64,000 bases of DNA from Symbiodinium natans. Lineage: Eukaryota > Sar > Dinophyceae > Suessiales > Symbiodiniaceae. The first letter of the stretch is position 1. Each line of letters begins with the position of its first letter. Positions 47,980-58,000 of the stretch are shown piece after piece. The translations under genes were made by a program, and so were the position numbers. Where the stretch lies: NCBI GenBank assembly GCA_905221605.1, contig CAJNDS010001336.1, positions 294,473 to 358,472 of the forward strand, given 5' to 3'. The notes beneath the pieces were generated by a model. It was not told the origin of the DNA and searched no databases. It was given only the letters and a program-made list of their open reading frames with translations.

Positions 47980-48915
47980 CGATCCAAACCCTCCCTAAAC
48001 CCTATCTAAGCCTCATATAAACCCTATATAAATCCCTGTCTAAACCCTACCTAAACCCTACAATAACCTCATTTAAACCCATCTTGAACCCGACAAAGCC
48101 CTCCTCCTTGGAGGGCCCAGACTTTCAACTCCGAGCCCTACGGGCCTAGATGTTCCAGTTCTCTCTGCACCCCTAGACCCTGAACCCTAAACCCTGAACC
48201 CTAAACCCTAAACCCTAAACCCTAAACCCTGAACCCTAAACCCTAAACCCTAAACCCTAAACCCTAAACTCTGAACCCTAAACCCTAAACCCTAAACCCT
48301 AAACCCTAAACCCTAAACCCTAACTCTGAACCCTAAACCCTAAAAGCGCCTGCAGGGTGCGCTCTTAGAACCCCAAATCTGGGTTTTGGGCTTAAGTAGG
48401 ATTTGAGGGGTTTGAGGGTTTTGGGGGTGTAGGATTTAAGGGTTTGAGGATTTTGGGGGTGTAGGATTTAACGGGTTTGAGGTGTTGGGTGTAGGATCTA
48501 AGGGGTTTAGGTTTTGGGGTGTGGGAGTTAAGGGGTTGGTTTAGGGTTTTGCTGGTGTAGAATTTCAGGGGTTTAAGGGTTTTGGGGGTTAGGTGATTCT
48601 AACGGACTGCAAATAAGACAGCAAGATGGTCTTGAACCTGCTGCCGCCCTACGCCTGCAATCCTGCACCCTCAACCGCGTAAAGTCGTGAAAACAACCCT
48701 CAATCCTAAAGCCTGAAAGCCCCTAAGCCCTTCAAACCCCGAAGCCCCTAAACCCCCAAACAAAAGGCCGGCAGGACGAGCAGTTATTCTGTTGGGGGCC
48801 CGAGAGTCCCTAGAAACCCTAAACCCGAATCAAACCCCAATTCAGACCGAAACCCTCAACCCTAAGCCCTAACCCTAAACCCTAAATATCCAAACCCTAA
48901 ACCCTACTTCAACCC
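47980..48915. repeat. Degenerate heptamer tracts
   Basis: CCTAAACCCTATCTAAG-type variants (47,985-48,090), CCCTAAA arrays (48,178-48,345), then TTTGAGGGTTTTGGGG-like strings (48,380-48,590). No exon supported. Confidence 0.7.
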
Positions 48916-48918
48916 TAC

Positions 48919-49286
48919 ATCCACGTCCGCAAACCTTGCCCGGCCAGACAGGCCTTTGCCACCTTGTGAGTTGTAGTTTCAGGCTTTGCATGTTCAAAAG
49001 CCCACCCACCCACGACACAGCAGCTTGGAGCATTCAAGAAGTATAGGCATACTTGGTAGCCCAAGACAACCATATTGTAATACGGGTGCCCTGTTTTGCG
49101 TTGGTTACTTTCTTTGGGAACCTTGAACCTACGAAAGGGGAGAAAGGGCAACACTGGGCTACCAATGATACACCAAAACGAAAAATGAAGCGACTTTTCG
49201 GGCTTTGAATGAGGGGGGTTCTTCTTTTCGCCATCACGCCTAAGAAATTTCAAATATATGTCGTGGAAGTCATCACATACCATCAC
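48919..49286 (-). CDS. Possible two-exon segment around an inverted-repeat element
   Basis: One long - ORF covers this interval. Its ends look coding (CDDFHDIYLKFLRRDGEK at about 49,206-49,280; CVVGGWAFEHAKPETTTHKV, then AKACLAGQGLRTWM, at 48,919-49,030). The middle (49,052-49,165) is an inverted-repeat element bounded by TTGGTAGCCCAA and TGGGCTACCAA, probably an intron rather than protein. No family recognised. Confidence 0.35.
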
Positions 49287-49446
49287 GAAAAGATGTTCGA
49301 CAGAAAAAGGTCATTTTTTGGGGGGTGGCCTGTTGCGTTCTTAGGGGGAGGGTTTGGACACAGGGAGTGGCTGAACCCTGACACACCCTACATAAACCCT
49401 GTCAACAATTCTAAACCCTATACACCCTACAAACCCAACATTCACC

Positions 49447-49564
49447 CATTACAAGCCTTGGCAACGCTTATTGCCACCAGACTCATGACGAGGTGCGCAG
49501 CTTTCGCTTCCAGAAAAGCACGGATGGCCAAGTTGTCCAGGCTGCTGGAGGCCTCAAACAGGTG
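49447..49564 (-). CDS. Candidate exon, unknown protein
   Basis: The - frame reads HLFEASSSLDNLAIRAFLEA, then KAAHLVMSLVAISVAKACNG. Alpha-helical and vaguely ankyrin/HEAT-like, but no signature can be claimed. Confidence 0.45.
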
Positions 49565-49922
49565 TGGTTCAGGGATTAAGGTTTAGGGCTTACGCTTTTA
49601 GGGTTTAGGGCTTACGCTTTTAGGGTTTCGGGTGTTAGGGCTTTAGGGTTTTAGGGTAGGGTTTGAGGGTTGGGTATACAATCATGAACATGTTTTATAT
49701 TGGGGGGCGGTCTAAGTAAACGCGAAGAAAATGGGATCATGGGGCTTGGGCCTGATACTTGAGTTTGCACAAAAAGCAAAACGATCTCAACCCTAAGCCC
49801 CCAACTCCGTTTGAAAAGCCCCAAGCCCTAGACACTAAAAACCCTGTACCCTAAACCCTAACCCCTAAACCCTAAACCCTAAACCCTCTGTAAATCCCAA
49901 ACACTCAAAGCCCGAAGCCCAC

Positions 49923-49997
49923 TCAGGCCGCGAAGGTGCCAGAGACTCGTTGGCAGAGCGCTTTGTGACCAACCTCTAGCGTGCCAAGCAAGGTCTT
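49923..49997 (-). CDS. Candidate exon ending in TGA, unknown protein
   Basis: The - frame reads KTLLGTLEVGHKALCQRVSG, then TFAA and TGA. In sense it directly follows the long TTTAGGG block at 50,010-50,140 (CCCTAAA orientation). No family recognised. Confidence 0.4.
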   Translation of the reverse strand, partial: KTLLGTLEVGHKALCQRVSGTFAA

Positions 49998-50009
49998 AGG
50001 GTTTAATTT

Positions 50010-50140
50010 AGGTTTCGGGTTTAGGGTTTAGGGTTTAGGGTTTAGGGTTTAGGGTTTAGGGTTTAGGGTTTGGGGTTTGGGGTTTAGGGTTTAGGGTTTA
50101 GGGTTTAGGGTTTAGGGTTTAGGGTTTAGGGTTTAGGGGG
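50010..50140. repeat. (TTTAGGG)n array, about 17 copies
   Basis: Near-perfect with two TTTGGGG units in the middle. Flanks the 49,923-49,997 candidate exon. Confidence 0.9.
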
Positions 50141-50439
50141 GCTTAGGGTTTAGGTGTAGGGATGACGTTTCAGAGTTGTGGGGTTGGCGGAGTTTAGGGT
50201 TTTGAGGGTTTAGGGTTTGTAGGTTTGTAGAGTTTAAGGATCGGGGTCCGGGGTCAAGCCACGCGGGCCTGCTTTGAGAAACCACGCAGCCCAATTCTTA
50301 GAAGGTCATAGAAACAAAAGCCCCTGATGCGAATTTTCGGCGAGCTACCAACAAAATGGGGTTCGGGGGTTCTAACGTTAAGGTAGCTAGACCCTAAGAC
50401 CTAAACCCAAACGTTTGTGGCTGTCAGGTTCAGGGCTTA

Positions 50440-50700
50440 ACGTCGAGAGCCATATAACCCATACTGCTGCCTAAACTCTAACCCTGCGGTACCTTCGTAT
50501 GAACTCCCTGTGGTCGCAACCCATGAACCTCCAAACCGGATCCCGGAAATGGAAGGTCTCCTAGGCACAAGGCTCCGTAGAACGGCCCTGGGCCAGCTTC
50601 CCCAGAAGCATGCTTTCAGTACACGCCACCCGTGGCCACCGGTGCCTGGCGATCTTCTCCACTCCAGCTCAGCTAGACACACTAGAAACCCCTGAACCCT
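50440..50700 (-). CDS. Coding-like segment, unknown protein
   Basis: The - frame reads LAELEWRRSPGTGGHGWRVL, then KACFWGSWPRAVLRSLVPRR and on. The stop-free length is about 80 codons outside the heptamer-derived N-terminal stretch. Composition is plausible but Arg/Gly/Trp-rich, so confidence is low. Confidence 0.3.
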
Positions 50701-50791
50701 AAATCCTAAACTACTAAACCCTAAACCCCAAACCCTAAACCCCAAACCCTAAACCCTCACCTCTGAATCCTAACCCTAAACCCTAAACGGC

Positions 50792-50884
50792 TCATCTTCC
50801 GGATGCTTCGTGCCCCCGAAGCTCCTCGAGCGCGACATGCCTCAATCGCCCCGCAGTTTGCATTAGGCATCTTTTGGCCAGCAA
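50792..50884 (-). CDS. Candidate exon ending in TGA, unknown protein
   Basis: The - frame reads LLAKRCLMQTAGRLRHVALE, then ELRGHEASGR and TGA at 50,794-50,792. It begins right next to a CCCTAAA array (50,885-50,930). Another - segment upstream (about 50,941-51,120) is coding-like in more than one frame (NGGKYVHLAEKKLALSVPG; AEAVQKLKPFKHVGA). No family recognised. Confidence 0.4.
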   Translation of the reverse strand: MLAKRCLMQTAGRLRHVALEELRGHEASGR

Positions 50885-51129
50885 CCCTAAACCCTAAACC
50901 CTAAACCCTAAACCCTAAACCCTAAACCGTAAACCGTAAACCGCCCCGACGTGCTTGAATGGCTTGAGTTTCTGCACCGCCTCAGCTGCAGCGCGCGAGC
51001 TCTAGGGCAAACGCCCAAATTGCTGGTTGGGCCACGAACCGTCAACCTGGCACCGAAAGCGCCAGCTTTTTCTCAGCCAAGTGCACATACTTGCCGCCAT
51101 TCCTGGTTCAAGAGGGGGGCACGGGGGTT

Positions 51130-51930
51130 AGGGTTTTTAGTGTTTAGGGTTTAGCCCTGTGAAGCAGGAGGGGTGGTCTTTCTGCATCCGCCGCCCCCCC
51201 CAAACCAAACCAAGCGCAGTGAGTCGGGCAGAAGTGGTGACAGCCGTGCTTAGGCAGGGTTTAGGCTTTAGGGTTTAGGGTTGAGGGTTGAGGGTTTAGA
51301 CATTCCAAGCCCTGAATGCCAAGCTGAGCAAAAGAAATCACTCAGCCCCCTCGCATGGGGGGGGTTAGGGCCTGGTGCACCAAACCCTAAACCCTAAACC
51401 CTGGAGCCCTGAACCCTGCACCCTGAAACCCTAAACCCTGAAACTCTGAAACCTGAAAGCCTTTTGGGGTGTATAGGGGTGTCATTCGGGGGATTGGAGA
51501 CAAAAAGGCCCGAAAGGATCACCCCCTTCCCCCACCCTTAGGAGGCACCCTCGAGCTCAACCTACTATTCGCTTCAGAAATCCCCCCCCCCCCCCGAAAA
51601 ATACAAAGATTCTCCCCCTACAAGGGCAAAATGGGGATGACTACTTCTGAATTTCTTGGAGGGTTTTTCAGCAATGTAGGGATTATTATTTCACCTCTTT
51701 TTTTTTGGGGGGGGGGTTCTTCAGCAACTAGTAGTCAAACAGGCAGGTCCTTGCCGGGTAGCAGTAGCCCCTCTGCCACATCCGAGGGTTGCGCCTGAGG
51801 GATTTCGGGGCTGAGCGGCTTCTGGGCTTAGGGTTCCAGGCTTCGAGGGGCTTCAGGGTTCTAGGGTTCTGGGGTTCTGGGGTTTTGGAGCTTCCGGGTA
51901 TAGGAGGCAGTTCTCCACGTTTAGCGTTTA
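51130..51930. other. Mixed interval, no supported exon
   Basis: TTTAGGG strings near 51,255-51,300, CCCTAAA strings near 51,380-51,440, a C12 tract at 51,584 and GTTCTGGGGTTCTGGGG repeats near 51,860. The + ORF at 51,469-51,798 is Pro/Ser-rich and spans a G homopolymer. Confidence 0.4.
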
Positions 51931-51934
51931 GGTG

Positions 51935-52200
51935 TTAGGGCGGCTTCACTTGGTCTCGCCTGGTACCCAAAATCATCCCACAAAGCCTGCCGGAGGCCTG
52001 TGGCACCTTCAGTGTGCAGTTCAATCTTCAAGGTGTCCGGCTTGTGCGTGCTCAAGAGAGCGAGCAGGTGAGAAAAAGCGCGGCGACTTGAAAACGTCCG
52101 GCGCCAGCATACCGATTTCCCAGACCCACGGACGACCACGCTTCGGTGTCGCGTGCCTCGGTGCAAAGTTGCCCACGGCCAGCTTCATGGCTTCCTGGAC
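51935..52200 (-). pseudogene. Coding-like segment that changes frame once
   Basis: The first half in one - frame reads VQEAMKLAVGNFAPRHATPK, then RGRPWVWEIGMLAPDVFK. The second half in the neighbouring frame reads FSHLLALLSTHKPDTLKIEL, then HTEGATGLRQALWDDFGYQA. Both halves are strongly protein-like and meet near 52,085-52,100. A one-base indel (biological or consensus error) is the simplest explanation; a short intron is possible. No family recognised. Confidence 0.45.
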
Positions 52201-52799
52201 ATTCAAAGTGTTTAGGGGTCTAACCCCCCCCCCCCACGAACCACAGGACACAAACCGTAACCCTGAACCCTAAGCCACCACGAATCACGGTGGAGAGGGG
52301 AAACATCAAACCTAAACCCTGAACCCGAAACCCAACATGAACCGTAGCCCTAAAGGTGTAGGGCTTAGGGCTTGGGGTTTCCCTTGGTGTATTCTTATAT
52401 GGCCGTTACACTACCTTGAAAGGATCTCTAAGAAGGGTCACCAGACCCAAGAATACCGCCTCAGGGGTCCGAGGTAGAGTCCCATGAGAACCACAGGGGG
52501 CAAGAGGCGAATGCCGGATGAGGATGGGGACCCCCCTAAAGCCTAAACCCTAAACCCGAATTCCTAAACCCTAAACCCTAAACCCTAAATCCTGAACCCT
52601 GAACCCTGAACCCTAAACCCTAACCCATCCCCCCTCCCCCTGCCCCCCCACAACTGAACCCTGAGCCCTTTCAGATTTCCTGAAGTGGCTCCTATAACCC
52701 CAGTCAGGCCCGAATTTGCCCTCCCACTCCCCTCCCAATAATTCCTTATGAGAACCTTCTTCTGAGGAGCCTCAAGAACCCCGAAAAGCCGAGCACCGA

Positions 52800-53400
52800 A
52801 GCGGTTTAGGGTTTCGGGTTTACGGTTTAGGGTTTAGGGTTGGGGTTTAGGGTTTAGGGTTTAGGGTTTAGGGCTTAGGGCTTAGGGCTTAGGGTTTCGG
52901 GTTTCGGGTTTCGGGTTTCGGGTTTAGGGTTTAGGGTTAGGGTTTAGGGTTTAGGGTTTAGGGTTTAGGGTTTAGGGTTTAGGGTTTAGGGTTTAGGGTT
53001 TAGGGTTTAGGGTTTAGGGTTTAGGGAAACCCTAAACTGAGTTGCGCTTTCAACCCTGTGAGACATATTCATGAACAGGCCCCCTTATAAGGAAGGAAGG
53101 GAAAATATCCAAAAGCACAACCCAGTAACCCTAAACCCTAAACCCCAAACCCTAAACCCTAAACCCTAAACCCTAAACCCTAAACCCCAACACCCAAACC
53201 CTTAAACCCCAAAGCCCAAACCCTAAACCCCAAACCCCAAACCCTAAACCCCAAAGCCCAAACCCTACACCTTAAACCCCAAACCGTAAACCCCAAACCC
53301 TAAACCCTAAACCCCAAACCCTAAATAAACCCCAAACCCTAAACCCCAAACCCTAAACCCTAAACCCCAAACCCTAAACCCCATAACCCCCTCACACCAA
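52800..53400. repeat. Long heptamer block changing orientation
   Basis: TTTAGGG/TTTCGGG at 52,803-53,028 switches to CCCTAAA and CCCCAAA at 53,130-53,385, with about 90 bp of unique DNA between. Confidence 0.85.
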
Positions 53401-53401
53401 A

Positions 53402-53468
53402 CTCCTCGGGCTGCCCTCTGCCGAGCTGCCCCGGCCAGGTCCGAAAGGAGTTCTCCGCGGTCCTGACA
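53402..53468 (-). CDS. Candidate exon, unknown protein
   Basis: The - frame reads CQDRGELLSDLAGAARQRAA, then RGV, next to the CCCTAAA block. Protein-like; no family recognised. Confidence 0.4.
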
Positions 53469-53584
53469 AGGCTTAGGGTTTACGGTCTAGGGTCTAGGGT
53501 TTAGGGTGGGGGGCTTGGGCGTTTAGGGTTTTAGGACTCGGGTTTTGGGTCTAGGGTTTAGGGTTCGGGGCTTAGGGGCGCGCG

Positions 53585-53785
53585 GCGAGCAAACCGCATC
53601 CAGCAGCTGTGTAACGCCCGGTAGGGTGCCACAGTGTCACAGAGCGTCCAGGTCTCGCTGCCGTAGAGCAAGACCGAGGCAACGCACGCCAGGAGCATCC
53701 GCCCCTTTGTGCGCAGGGAGACGTTTCGAGAGCGCCACAGATGTCGTAGTTTGGGCAATACGCTTCCAGGCCTCAACTTCATGAA
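53585..53785 (-). pseudogene. LINE reverse-transcriptase thumb relic
   Basis: The - frame reads FMKLRPGSVLPKLRHLWRSR, then NVSLRTKGRMLLACVASVLL, then YGSETWTLCDTVAPYRALHS, then CWMRFARR. This is the conserved post-catalytic region of non-LTR retrotransposon RTs (LxxKxxLxxSxVxSxLLYGSETW-type block). The catalytic core (YxDD) is absent and the frame soon runs into heptamer sequence. A different part of the RT from the 31,061 relic. Confidence 0.7.
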
Positions 53786-54453
53786 GCCAGCCTTCACGGC
53801 CCCACAGCAACTTTCCGCCCAGTTGCACAGGAACAGGTCATGAAGTGACCATCTCAGATGCGAGCATGAGCTCCAAGCAGGAGGTGAGCAACCGAGCACT
53901 GTCTCCTTCAACATGCCAAGGGGCTTGGCGGTTTAGGGTTTCGGGAAGTTTCGGGGTTTCGGGGCTCAGGGGCTTCGAGATGTAAAGGCTAGGGATGGCG
54001 GTTTAGGGTCAAGATGAGAGCGGTAAAGATAGGGTTTATAAGGTTTGGGATATCGGCTATAGCTTCTGTAAGATTGAGAGTTTCGGGTCTGTGGAGCTTA
54101 AAAGGATTACGGGTTATAAGGCTTAAATTAGGGTTTCGTGCAGGGATTTATAAGCTTTATCTACCGACCCCGAGTTGCGCCAGTTAAGCCTTTGTTCTGC
54201 TGACCCTTCCCCTTTTCTCCCCCCCCCCCCCCCCGCACCCCTCAAATACCGTACAAGTACCCACAGCACCGACGTACTGTCAAATGGAATGAGCAGGGGC
54301 CGAAGGTTTGTAGGGGTCGGGGTAGTGGTGGCGGCACGGGTGTGGGCATTGTAGGTGCCTCCTTACCTTGAACTCTAAGGAATGTTGTCAAGAAGGCAAA
54401 GCGAGCCCTACATGGCATAGCCACTCCCCAACCTCCACCTCGTTTCATAGAAA

Positions 54454-54565
54454 CCCTAAACCCTAAACCCTAAACCCTAAACCCTAAACCCTAAACCCTA
54501 AACCCTAAACCCTAACCCTAAACCCTAAACCCTAAACCCTAAACCCTAAACCCTAAACCCTAAAG
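54454..54565. repeat. (CCCTAAA)n array, about 16 copies
   Basis: Near-perfect, with one CCCTAA hexamer. The unique sequence to its right (54,582-54,773) is open on the - strand (MRTLFANLIIKLINRYPPSL and on), possibly an exon. Confidence 0.9.
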
Positions 54566-55072
54566 CCCAATCAGCCATGTCTTATAACTTCATCCCGGAG
54601 ACTTTCTCTAGGGAGACCCATCTTCGCGGGGGTCGGGGGCTCACCCTTACAGCATTAGAGAGAGAGGGTGGATAACGGTTTATAAGCTTTATGATGAGGT
54701 TTGCAAATAAGGTTCGCATTTGGCAGTGTCCGTGCCTCACACCAGAAGAACTTAACTGTTTATTTGGGCACACTTTTCAAATCGCATTTCATTTTGATTG
54801 CCCTTGATAGAATAGACCCCTAACCCTAAAAATACATCCTGCACCCCTAAACTATACAAAAATGATAATTCAACAAGCCAAGCTTGGGCTTTTTTCGGCA
54901 CAGATGTCCGATGGAAGACGTGCGGGCAACCCCGAAAGCCCTGACCTCTCTACGGTCTAGGGTCTAGGGTTTGGGGCTTAGGGTTGTTTAGGCTGTGGGT
55001 CTAGGGTCTAGGGTCTAGGATTTCAGTTTGGGGCATCCCTGTAACCAGGCTTCCCCACGGTTAGCTGCAGGC

Positions 55073-58000
55073 CTGTGGGGGCAAGTTGAATGCGCCTTTG
55101 CACACGTTGCAGACGAGGTGCCGATCCTTAGGAGGCGGTTTAGGGTTTAGGGTTTAGAGTTTAGGGTTTAGGGTTTAGGGTCTAGGGTCTGCAGACAACC
55201 CAAAGATACAGGACGAAGCGGAACGTAACCTGAATCTGTAACCCTAAGCCCCAAACTTCAAGTAAGGTTGAGGGTTGAGGACCTTTAGGGGGATGTCAGA
55301 GGCTAGTTCAGGAGCTTAGGCGCACTGGAAACCCTAAACCTTGAAATCTGAGCCCGAATCAGGCTCGGAGCATTGTGAACACGCTCAAGTTTCGCGGTTT
55401 ACATTAAAGACGCAGCGCAAGGGCTTAGGGATTTAAGGTTTGGGGTTTAGGGGCTCAGGGGTTTCGGGGTTCATGACAATCCGTCTTTTCCGGTTTTGTC
55501 TCGCCATTGCGTTTTTCGTCGGGGTTCCTATTTTCTTTATAAACTAGAGCCCAGCATCATGCGCTGTTGGGAACGAGCTGTCCTCAGAACCCGACATATC
55601 GGAGCCCGAAAGAAGAGAAATGTTGAGTTCGAGGGTTTAGGTTTTAGGCTTTTCTCCAGCAGTGGCGCTCCCCGACCTTCAATGGCATGCTCTGTGCTCT
55701 GCGAGCCCCCCCACCCAGGACCACCCACATCTCAGTCTTCTCGAGCTAGAGGTTCTTCATAAAAAAAACCAAACCAATGTCATCTCAATCTTCTCGAACT
55801 AGAGGTTTTCAAAAAAAAACTAACCAATGTCTTCTCAATCTTCTCGAACTAGAGGTTTTTCATAAGACTTTTACCCATGTACGGCTGCCCAAGCATCTTA
55901 TCTTGCATCTTGGGGCTCCATATGACACTGAGCGCCGCGACATCTTAGCATGCGCAACTTCGACAACCTAGACACGATAACAAGAAGCCAATGGACCAAC
56001 AGTGCTGCCATGAAGCCTGCTAAACTGCGTGGGAGGAAAAACGACAAAGACAAAGCGCGAAAAGCGACACTCAACCAAAACTGACTTCGGAGAGCCATCT
56101 CGATTGGCAGCAGGTTGCAAAAAAAACCAAAGAAGCACAGCGCCGCAAACAAACAGCTCTCATTATAAATGCCAAACTGATCGGCACCGAATTGAGGTTT
56201 GAGCGGCCCTAAACCTGGATTGTCGCCTAATGATAATATGTGGCTTGGACATGGCCAGAAGTCGCAGCGCAAGACTTGGCTTCCTCCTTTGGTTTTGATG
56301 GACTCCGTCAGGGCCTTGTTCAGGGCCATCGTCGCATGCCGCTTAGTGCCATCTCCCGCGCACTCCAGCCTGTGCACAAGCGTAAACAGCTTGAGCTTGT
56401 GGTTTTCGTCTGCCTGCCAATCCGCTCGACGCGAGCCTATGACCGCAGGTCATCGTTCGGGGGGCCCACACCGCATCGTGCCCGCTCCCGAGCCTCTGTC
56501 GTAAAGATAACCTCCTCAGGCAGAGGCTGGCGGTCAGACAAAGGGAACTCCATTCCCAACGAACCAGGCCTAGCCCACCCCAGCCACCCTAAACCCTAAA
56601 CCCCAACCCTACTTCAGCCAAATTGACTTACGGTCCCAACGGTGCCCCCTGAACGTTTGGGGGTTTGGGGCTCATGGTGTCTTACTCTATTCCCCTTGGA
56701 ACTTAGGAAACTTTGAGTCAGTTATCGTCATAACTTCACAGCTTTCTTTTGTTTTTTATTCATACTCCAAGGTGGAACCATCATAACTTCACAGCATGTT
56801 TCTGAGCTTTTTGTACTAAACATGATAGAAACCGTAGATAGAAACCGTAGTTCATACGCAGAAAGTGGAGCTTAGGTCTTAAGAGCCCAAGCGTCTTCTG
56901 CTCCTCGATCTTCCTCAGCTGCGGGGGAGCGAGTGGATCGCTAGAGTAGCACGGGGAGGGTTTTTTTTGGGCCTATTGAGGGGATCTTCGGATGGCTTTA
57001 GGGTTTAGGATTTAGGGTTTAGGGTTTCAAGTTCAGGGGTAGCATTTAGGGGCCGAGCTCTGTTCACGCCTGCGGGCCCATCATGCTTTTGGAGCTGGAG
57101 GCGAGGCCAGCGCGAGTTAAGGCACCGAAAAGCAGGCCCAAAACCACGCCCGTTCGCCCCCGCCCCCCAAACCCCGCCCGCCCTCTAAACCCTGAACCCC
57201 AAACCCTATATAAACGGTAAGCCCTAAACAGCGTTTATGGCTTGTGGGATCGCACTATGGACAGGAAACGCTGCACTCTTCTGAGCATAATAAAGCCCCT
57301 CTTTAGAATTGCAAGCCTCCGAAGGCAGTCAAAGTCACACATATATACATACATGCGTACATATAGACATACGCAGACACACACACATATATGTATATAT
57401 ATATATATACGTACATAATTATATATATGTGTATATCTATAATTATGATTATCGAATGATACGAAAAACATGAAGCGTTATATCAAATATTAAATATCAA
57501 ACGCAAGCTATTCATACACGTGTAAATAAAAATATACAACATAAATCTGAATCTATATCAATAAATATATAGACAGATGGAAAGATAGACCGACAGATAG
57601 ACAGATAGAAGCATGCCATACGTTATGTCACGCCACGCCACGATATCTCATACCTTCGTACATCATAAACTCTTAGAGCCTAAGCCCAAAAACCTCTAAA
57701 CCATAACCCCAAGGCCCGAAACCCCACACCCACCAAGCATCCAGACCCTAAACTTGGGATGTCCCCCCAAAAAAACTAAGAGCCCCTAATGGGGACTAGA
57801 ATAGGGGGTACTATAATCCCTATTCAGGACTCTTATTCTGGGGGGGAACATACCGACCCTAAAGCCTAAACCCTAAACCCTAGACCCAAAACCCAAAACC
57901 CAAACGCCTAAACTCCACAAAGCCCAACTGGCCCTCCCTGTGACCACCGACTCCGGGCCCAACTGCAGCTCGGAATTCCGGATGGTTGGATCCTCCCAGC

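Noticed and set aside
55898-56377. Peptide-transporter (POT) similarity from a GADQF string and hydrophobic stretches
   Set aside because: The surrounding residues do not follow the POT signature, and the segment needs a frame change upstream; a chance match.
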